Assembly: GCF_900188345.1 (NCBI RefSeq) | Contig: NZ_FZOD01000009.1 | Span: 124,001-188,000 of the forward strand | Direction of reading: 5' to 3' | From: Streptosporangium subroseum | GTDB lineage: Bacteria > Actinomycetota > Actinomycetes > Streptosporangiales > Streptosporangiaceae | Length of the DNA: 64,000 bases | In this document: positions 59,084 through 64,000 of the stretch, one piece after another | Layout: the number at the start of each line of letters is the position of its first letter | How positions within the stretch are numbered: the stretch's first letter is position 1 | Made by a program: the position numbers and the translations under genes | Notes under the pieces: model-generated | Database searches by the model: none | What the model saw: only the letters and a program-made list of their open reading frames with translations | Told to the model about the DNA's origin: nothing

Positions 59084-59230
59084 ATGCCCATGGTCGCCGT
59101 CACCCAAAAGGCGGATCGTCTTCGGGGGCGGACGGACCGCCGGCCCGAGGGGACGATCCGGCGGGAGACAGGGGAGACGGCGAAGCCGGAGGCCGCGTTC
59201 GCGGGCCTGGCGGCCAGGAGGAGCTCGTGA
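59084..59230 (+). CDS. 48-aa ORF translationally coupled to crtI
   Basis: ATG 59084 has an excellent ribosome site (GGAGGAG at 59076-59082). The ORF ends in TGA overlapping the GTG of crtI by GTGA. The product (MPMVAVTQKADRLRGRTDRR onward) is basic and charged, with no known domain. It may be a leader peptide or the vestige of an upstream carotenoid gene. The good ribosome site and coupling support translation. Confidence 0.5.
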   Translation: MPMVAVTQKADRLRGRTDRRPEGTIRRETGETAKPEAAFAGLAARRSS

Positions 59231-60690
59231 GCCCGATCGTGGTGATCGGAGCCGGGCTCGGCGGCCTCGCGACGGCGATCCGGCTGGCCGCCGCCGGACG
59301 GGACGTCACGATCGTGGAGGCGGAGCAGGTGCCGGGAGGCTGCTGCGGGACCGCGAACACGGGTGAGTACCGTTTCGACACCGGGCCGTCGGTGCTGACC
59401 ATGCCGGACGTCCTGGCCGATGTCTTCGCCGCCGCGGGAGAGGACATGGAGAGCGTCCTCCCGCTGCGGCGGCTGGACCCGTACTACCGGCTGCGCTACC
59501 ACGACGGCTCCCACCTGGACGTGGTGCCCGGCGAGGACGCGATGATCGAGCAGGTACGCGGGCTGTGCGGCGCCGCGGAGGCCGACAGGTACCGGCGGTT
59601 CCGGGCGCTGCTCGGCGAGTTGTTCGCCGCCGAATGGCCCGCCTTCATCGACCGTGACATGACACGGCTGCGCAACCTGGCCCGGCCGCGCGTTCTGGCG
59701 CGGCTGGCCGCCCTGGGCGGTTTCCGGCGGCTGGAGTCTCTCGTGGAGAGCCACCTCACCGATGCCCGGCTGGTCAAGGCGCACACCTTCCAGGCCCTGT
59801 ACGTGGGCCTGGCACCCCGGCAGGCACTCGGGATCTACGCCGTGGTCGCCCACATGGACACGGTCGGCGGGGTCTTCTTCCCGCGCTACGGCGGCATGCA
59901 CGCCATCCCCCAGGCCATGGCCGCCGTGGCCGAGAAGGCGGGGGCGCAGATCAGGTACGGCGTGCGGGCCGCCAAGGTCGAGACCGGGCCCGGCGGCGGG
60001 GTCTGCGCGGTCCGGCTCGACACCGGGGAGCGCCTGGCCGCCGGGCACGTCGTGGTCGCCTGCGACCTGCCCCGCGCCCACGCCGGGCTGCTCCCCGAGA
60101 CGGCCTACGACTGGCGGCTCCGCCGTCCCCGCTACTCACCCTCCTGCCTGGTCCTCCACTTCGGGCTCGACCGGCGACTGCCCGGTCAGGCCCACCACAC
60201 CCTGCACATCGGCCGGCAGTGGGCCGCCACCTTCGCCGCGCTCAAGGAAGGCCGGCCGCAGCCGGACCCGAACCTGCTGGTCACCTATCCGGAGACGGAC
60301 GGCGATGCCGCCCCCGACGGCCACGCCACCCTCACCGTGCTGGAGCCGACCACCAACCTGCACGGCGCGAACGACTGGGACCGGCTGACCCCGCAACTGG
60401 AGAACCGCCTGTTCCGCAGGCTCGCCGACCTCGGCTACGGCGACCTGACGACCGCCCCGAGGCTCACCTTCGACCCACCCGCCTGGGCGCGGCTCGGCCA
60501 TTCGGCGGGCACGCCGTTCGCCCTGGACCACCGGTTCACCCAGACGGCCTGGTTCAGGCCGTCCGGCGTGGCCCGGCGCGTCCCCGGGCTGCACTTCGCC
60601 GGCATGTACACCGCGCCGGGGGTGGGAGTGCCACCGGTGCTGATCTCCGGCAAGCTGGCCGCGGAACGCGTCCTGGGAACATCCCGATGA
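59227..60690 (+). CDS. crtI: Phytoene desaturase (CrtI family)
   Basis: The 487-aa FAD-dependent desaturase/isomerase starts at GTG 59227 behind AGGAGGAG. It has the dinucleotide motif VVIGAGLGGLATAIRLAAAG near residue 5, EAEQVPGGCCGTANTGEYRF, FDTGPSVLTMPDVLADVF, VFFPRYGGMHAIPQAMAAVA and the C-terminal FAD motif GLHFAGMYTAPGVGVPPVLI. It converts phytoene to neurosporene or lycopene; the number of desaturation steps cannot be told. Its TGA overlaps the crtB ATG (ATGA), so the two are co-translated. Confidence 0.93.
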   Translation: MSPIVVIGAGLGGLATAIRLAAAGRDVTIVEAEQVPGGCCGTANTGEYRFDTGPSVLTMPDVLADVFAAAGEDMESVLPLRRLDPYYRLRYHDGSHLDVVPGEDAMIEQVRGLCGAAEADRYRRFRALLGELFAAEWPAFIDRDMTRLRNLARPRVLARLAALGGFRRLESLVESHLTDARLVKAHTFQALYVGLAPRQALGIYAVVAHMDTVGGVFFPRYGGMHAIPQAMAAVAEKAGAQIRYGVRAAKVETGPGGGVCAVRLDTGERLAAGHVVVACDLPRAHAGLLPETAYDWRLRRPRYSPSCLVLHFGLDRRLPGQAHHTLHIGRQWAATFAALKEGRPQPDPNLLVTYPETDGDAAPDGHATLTVLEPTTNLHGANDWDRLTPQLENRLFRRLADLGYGDLTTAPRLTFDPPAWARLGHSAGTPFALDHRFTQTAWFRPSGVARRVPGLHFAGMYTAPGVGVPPVLISGKLAAERVLGTSR

Positions 60691-61589
60691 CCCTGACCGG
60701 CAGTTACGAGCTCTGCCGCAGGCTCAACGCCCGCCACGGCCGTTCTTACTACCTGGCCACCCTGCTGCTGCCCGCCTGGAAGCGGCCACACGTGCACGCG
60801 CTGTACGGCTTCGCCCGCTACACCGACGAGATCGTGGACTCCTTCACGGTGACGGGCGACCGTGCCGCGGCCCTCGACGGCCTGACCGCCCGGCTCACCC
60901 GCGTACTGGCCGGCGACTCCGGCGGCGGTGACCCGGTGCTCCCGGCGTTCGCGCAGACCGTGCGCTCGTTCGGCATCGACCACGGTGACATCAGGGCCTT
61001 CCTCCGGTCGATGCGGGCCGACCTGACCGTCAGCCGCTACGCCACCTATGACGACCTGCTCGGCTACATGGAGGGTTCGGCGGCGGCCATCGGCACGATG
61101 ATGCTGCCCGTACTCGAACCGTTGCCGGGCAGGGAGGAGCAGGCCCGCGAGCCGGCCCGCCAGCTCGGGCTGGCGTTCCAGCTGACCAACTTCCTACGTG
61201 ACGTGGCGGAGGATCTGGCGCGCGGCCGGATCTACCTGCCGCTGGAGGACCTGGACGCGTTCGGGGTGCGCGAGGCCGACCTGGGGCGCCGCGGCCTCAC
61301 CCCGGCCCTGCGCGAGCTGTTGGCCTTCGAGGTCAGGCGGGCGCGCGGCCACTACCGGCTGGCCACGGAGGGCGTCGACCTGCTGACCCCCTCCTCGCGG
61401 CCGTGCGTCAGGGCGGCCTGCGAGCTGTACGGCGGGATCCTCGATCGGATCGAGGCAGGCGGTCACGACGTTCTCGGGACCAGGGTCACCGTGTCGGGGC
61501 GCCGCAAGTTGGCGATCTTCGCGCGGCACCTGCTGGAGGCGTCCGTGGCCGACCGTACCGAGCGCCGGATGACGGTCCGGGCGCCGTGA
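60687..61589 (+). CDS. crtB: Phytoene synthase
   Basis: The 300-aa enzyme condenses two geranylgeranyl diphosphates. Both Asp-rich motifs are present: FARYTDEIVDSF (DxxxD, near residue 48) and TNFLRDVAEDLARGRIYLPL (DxxxD, near 172). SMRADLTVSRYATYDDLLGY and YMEGSAAAIGTMM are also typical. ATG 60687 overlaps crtI by ATGA. No GGPP synthase is seen, so crtE is elsewhere. Confidence 0.95.
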   Translation: MTLTGSYELCRRLNARHGRSYYLATLLLPAWKRPHVHALYGFARYTDEIVDSFTVTGDRAAALDGLTARLTRVLAGDSGGGDPVLPAFAQTVRSFGIDHGDIRAFLRSMRADLTVSRYATYDDLLGYMEGSAAAIGTMMLPVLEPLPGREEQAREPARQLGLAFQLTNFLRDVAEDLARGRIYLPLEDLDAFGVREADLGRRGLTPALRELLAFEVRRARGHYRLATEGVDLLTPSSRPCVRAACELYGGILDRIEAGGHDVLGTRVTVSGRRKLAIFARHLLEASVADRTERRMTVRAP

Positions 61590-61612
61590 GCCGAGCGGGC
61601 GGGGCGGACCGG

Positions 61613-62323
61613 TCAGGCGAGCGGGTCGGCCCCGTTCCACGTTCCCTCGCTGCCGTAGGGGACGAACCTGGCGAACAACTCCTCGGAGTACCAGTTCTCC
61701 GCCCGCGTCCTGCCGACCACCCCCCGGTGCGCGTGCCCTCGGTAGGCGAAGTCCCGCACCGCTCCGGCGTCGCGCCACAGCGAGAACGTGGCCTGCCGGG
61801 CCAGCGGCCACTCACCGACGCCAACCGAGGCCAGGCAGCCGTCCTGCTCTCGCAGGAGGCGATCCACCTCCGGGACCGAACGGTAGAACGGCACCAACCG
61901 GGAGGGCCGGATCGAGGCCCGTGTCAGTACGGCGACCGGCCCGCCGGGGTTCGGCCCCGGCGTCCCCCCGATGTCCGGGCCGAACGGCTCCACCCCGCCC
62001 CACCGGCCGCGCGAGGTCAGAGGCGTGAGCCGTACCTGCCAGGACTCCCGCGCCTCGCGCCGCCAGCGCGCCGCCACGGGAGAGCTTTTCAGGAACTCCT
62101 CCAGGGCCCGCTCCTCGCGCCACACCGCGAGCAGCGCCCAGCGGCGCAGGTCCGCGCCCAGGCTCATCGACGTCCCGCGGCCAGAGCCGAGCAACCGCCA
62201 GAACGACAACCCCGGCGTGCTCCTCAGCACCGGCCGGTCGAACGCCATGTAGCGCATGGCTCCCACATCCGTATACCTGGTGAGGTGGAAAGAAGCGATG
62301 GTTCCTCTGCTCGTCGCGGTCAT
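61613..62323 (-). CDS. Spheroidene monooxygenase-like protein (CrtA family)
   Basis: The 236-aa protein aligns by memory with CrtA: TIASFHLTRY start, LSFWRLLGSGRGTSMSLGAD, WALLAVWREERALEEFLKSS, PVAVLTRASIRPSRLVPFYR, GVGEWPLARQATFSLWRDAG and RAENWYSEELFARFVPYGSE, GTWNGADPLA. CrtA inserts a keto group into acyclic carotenoids with molecular oxygen. ATG 62323 retains the conserved first strand but makes the 5' end overlap that of the divergent acyltransferase by 26 bp; ATG 62257 would avoid this. Ketocarotenoid formation is the likely role. Confidence 0.85.
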   Translation of the reverse strand: MTATSRGTIASFHLTRYTDVGAMRYMAFDRPVLRSTPGLSFWRLLGSGRGTSMSLGADLRRWALLAVWREERALEEFLKSSPVAARWRREARESWQVRLTPLTSRGRWGGVEPFGPDIGGTPGPNPGGPVAVLTRASIRPSRLVPFYRSVPEVDRLLREQDGCLASVGVGEWPLARQATFSLWRDAGAVRDFAYRGHAHRGVVGRTRAENWYSEELFARFVPYGSEGTWNGADPLA

Positions 62324-62912
62324 CGGCGGCTACCTTCTCGGATCCGTGCCGGTCGCGGTGCCGGTCTGCCGCGTGTACGGCTTCGACCCCCGTGAGGTGG
62401 GGGACCGCAATCCCGGATTCTGGAACGTCCAGGAGCGGATCGGCTGGCAGGCGGCCATGCCCGTCTTCGTGGGCGACGTCTTCAAGGGCACGCTCGCCGG
62501 GCTGCTCGCCCTGGTGGTCAGCGGCCTGCACACCACGGACTCCGGCGGGGTGAGCGGCGACAGCGTGGTGCCGGTGTATCTGGCGGTGGCCGCGGCGATG
62601 GCCGGGCACGCCTGGCCGGTGTTCGCCGGTTTCAGGGGCGGCCGGTCGATCCTCACCTTCGTGGGCGGCTTCGCCGTCATCTGCCCCCAGGGCTTCCTGC
62701 TCGGGGTCGCCGCCGTGGTCGCCATCAGCATGGCGGCGCGCTCCTTCACGATCGGAGCGCGAACCGGGGTGTTCGGCATTCCGCCGCTCCACCTGCTCTT
62801 CGCACCGGTCGAACACGTGGCGTGGACCTGTCTGCTGATAGGCCTCATCGGGCTGCGCTTCGGTCAGGCGGCGCGGACCGGCCGCTTGGAGCGGGTCGGG
62901 CACCGGTCGTGA
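62298..62912 (+). CDS. PlsY-like glycerol-3-phosphate acyltransferase family membrane protein
   Basis: The 204-aa protein has about five membrane helices. The PlsY motifs are VAVIGGYLLGSVPVAVPVCR, then DRNPGFWNVQERIGWQAAMP (G-N-P-G variant), FVGDVFKGTLAGLLAL (D-x2-K-G) and HAWPVFAGFRGGRSI. PlsY acylates glycerol-3-phosphate from acyl-phosphate. Here it stands inside a carotenoid locus, so it may be a paralogue acylating another substrate. Its last 68 bp overlap the convergent glycosyltransferase gene. Confidence 0.85.
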   Translation: MVPLLVAVIGGYLLGSVPVAVPVCRVYGFDPREVGDRNPGFWNVQERIGWQAAMPVFVGDVFKGTLAGLLALVVSGLHTTDSGGVSGDSVVPVYLAVAAAMAGHAWPVFAGFRGGRSILTFVGGFAVICPQGFLLGVAAVVAISMAARSFTIGARTGVFGIPPLHLLFAPVEHVAWTCLLIGLIGLRFGQAARTGRLERVGHRS

Positions 62913-64000
62913 CCGTCGGGTCGGTGTCGGCCGTGACCACCGGGTGGGCATCGGTCGTGGCTGTCGGGTCGGTGTCGGCCGTGACCGCCGGACGGCAGGC
63001 ATCGGTCGCGGTCGCCGGACGCCGGGTGCCGGTCGCGGTCGCCGGATGGGCGTCGGCCGTGACCGTTAGGTCGGCATCGGCTGTGAGCGGGGGATAGGTA
63101 CGGCCCCGCCAGGTGCGTACCGGACGGAACGTGGCCTGCGTCAGCCGGGCGGCCGTCAGCGGGTCCAGCAGGGGGGAGAGCAGCACGCCCGGTCCCGGCC
63201 GGGTGTAGCTGCCGCGCAGCGCGCCGGTCACCAGAAGCCGTACGGCCAGCAGTGCCAGGTCGAGCCGGGTGGGCCGCCCGGCCGCCAGCCGCAGGATGGG
63301 AAGCGCGGTGGTGAGCCAGACGACGGCCAGGTCGGCGGCCTGCCAGCGGAGACCCGTGACGTCGCGCAGCGGCAGCGACCGTCCCCACTCCCGCCACACC
63401 TCGGCCACCGACTCGTGCATGTCCACCTCGAGCAGGCCGCCCGCGTCCAGGAACCCGACTGCCCACCCGTCCGCGGTCAGTGCCCTGGCCAGAGCCACGT
63501 CGTCGGTCGTGTACCCGCGGATCCGCGCGAACCCGTCGGCGGCCAGCATCGCCGTACGGCGGAACGCCATGCACTGGCCGTTGGCCACGACACGGTGCGG
63601 AGCCGGGGGAGTGGACGGCCCGATCGGACCGAACCGGTAGACCAGCGTCGCGAGGAACGAGGCGTGCAGCGCCTGCTCCGCGGCTCCGTCGCACACGAAC
63701 CTGGGACCCACGGTGACCAGGTCGTAGCGGTCCAGGGCCGCGGCGACCGCGCCGAACAGGCCCGGCACCGGCCGGGTGTCCGCGTCCAGGGTCACGACGA
63801 CGTCGCCGTCCGCCGCCTCGACCCCCTGTCGCAACGCCCACTGCTTGCCCACCCAGCCTCGGGGGAGGGGCGCGCCCGAGACGACCTTCGCCCCCAGTTC
63901 CGCGGCCAGCCGTGCCGTGCCGTCGCCCGACTCGTCGTCGACGACGATGACCTCGGTGACGGCGGGATCGGCGAGCACGGCCGACAGGCAGGGGCCGATG
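62845..64000 (-). CDS. GT2 glycosyltransferase of the carotenoid locus (5' partial)
   Basis: The frame is open past the window end, so the N-terminus is missing; 384 codons are visible. The GT-A core has EVIVVDDESGDGTARLAAEL, PRGWVGKQWALRQGVEAADG, DVVVTLDADTRPVPG (D-x-D), VVANGQCMAFRRTAMLAADG and YTTDDVALARALTADGW (acceptor/base region). Membrane helices follow (DLAVVWLTTALPILRLA, DLALLAVRLLVTGAL). It resembles the CrtQ glycosyltransferase of staphyloxanthin-like pathways. The last 70 residues are a Thr/Ala/Asp repeat tail encoded by a minisatellite that runs into the convergent gene. Confidence 0.85.
   Translation of the reverse strand, partial: IGPCLSAVLADPAVTEVIVVDDESGDGTARLAAELGAKVVSGAPLPRGWVGKQWALRQGVEAADGDVVVTLDADTRPVPGLFGAVAAALDRYDLVTVGPRFVCDGAAEQALHASFLATLVYRFGPIGPSTPPAPHRVVANGQCMAFRRTAMLAADGFARIRGYTTDDVALARALTADGWAVGFLDAGGLLEVDMHESVAEVWREWGRSLPLRDVTGLRWQAADLAVVWLTTALPILRLAAGRPTRLDLALLAVRLLVTGALRGSYTRPGPGVLLSPLLDPLTAARLTQATFRPVRTWRGRTYPPLTADADLTVTADAHPATATGTRRPATATDACRPAVTADTDPTATTDAHPVVTADTDPTVTTGARPAPSGRSAPPDRSAAR
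62905..63100. repeat. Minisatellite in the glycosyltransferase C-terminus
   Basis: Units of about 24 bp, in plus-strand form gtcgggtcggtgtcggccgt with variants, repeat at least seven times. They encode the TADTDPTVTT-like tail on the minus strand. Confidence 0.85.

Overview
The window is GC-rich (about 70% by eye), densely coded, with GTG/TTG starts, Tat signals, ECF sigma factors and many start/stop overlaps. This is typical of a soil actinomycete. The mix of carotenoid, M4 protease/emfourin, DUF5996, DUF899 and TIGR02960-type sigma genes suggests Streptosporangiaceae (Streptosporangium/Nonomuraea-like), which is an inference. No rRNA, tRNA, CRISPR array, transposase or prophage is visible.

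Layout. 0-4.6 kb: decayed remnants (DMT transporter, truncated sigma factor), then small enzymes (ICL/PEP-mutase-like, aldo/keto reductase, deaminase, Nudix, split-barrel flavoprotein). 4.6-10 kb: DUF5996, a short P450, an MFS exporter, a Pro-rich protein and a luciferase-like monooxygenase. 10-17.2 kb: a repeat-rich membrane protein, two phospholipase-D proteins around a DUF899 gene, and a coupled set of small ORF, metallophosphoesterase and phosphopantetheinyl transferase. 17.4-25 kb: an M4 metallopeptidase with its emfourin inhibitor, a secreted subtilase, a SigG-type sigma factor divergent from an alpha/beta hydrolase, and a Tat-exported acetamidase-like protein. 25-32.2 kb: a secreted glycosidase with FnIII and CBM2, two tandem histidine kinases without a response regulator, an NmrA-like oxidoreductase, and a VioB-type ferritin-like gene followed by a truncated CDGSH-like ORF. 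32.2-39.2 kb: a six-gene overlapping peptide ABC transporter operon ending in an M24 homologue with degenerate metal ligands, facing an Lrp/AsnC regulator. 39.2-49 kb: cupin, SDR, PHP phosphoesterase, MMPL transporter with divergent MarR and a clear operator, a stand-alone AICAR transformylase, and hypotheticals. 49-57.8 kb: FMN hydroxyacid oxidase, an enoyl-CoA hydratase/CoA transferase/DUF302/ketopantoate-reductase operon with divergent HxlR, and a mandelate-racemase-like enzyme. 57.8-59.1 kb: a graveyard of SDR, DHA2-MFS and unknown fragments. 59.1-64 kb: a carotenoid locus (48-aa leader ORF, crtI, crtB, crtA-like, PlsY-like acyltransferase, GT2 glycosyltransferase running off the end).

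Three cross-cutting patterns stand out. (1) Three promoters share TGTCACA-N16-TGTC, like ECF41 sigma promoters. They precede the kinase pair, the NmrA gene and the cupin gene, and no intact ECF41 sigma gene is in the window. (2) Several gene 3' ends, stop codon included, are tandemly duplicated into the next intergenic space, and minisatellite tails cause convergent genes to overlap. (3) Several genes are precise remnants.
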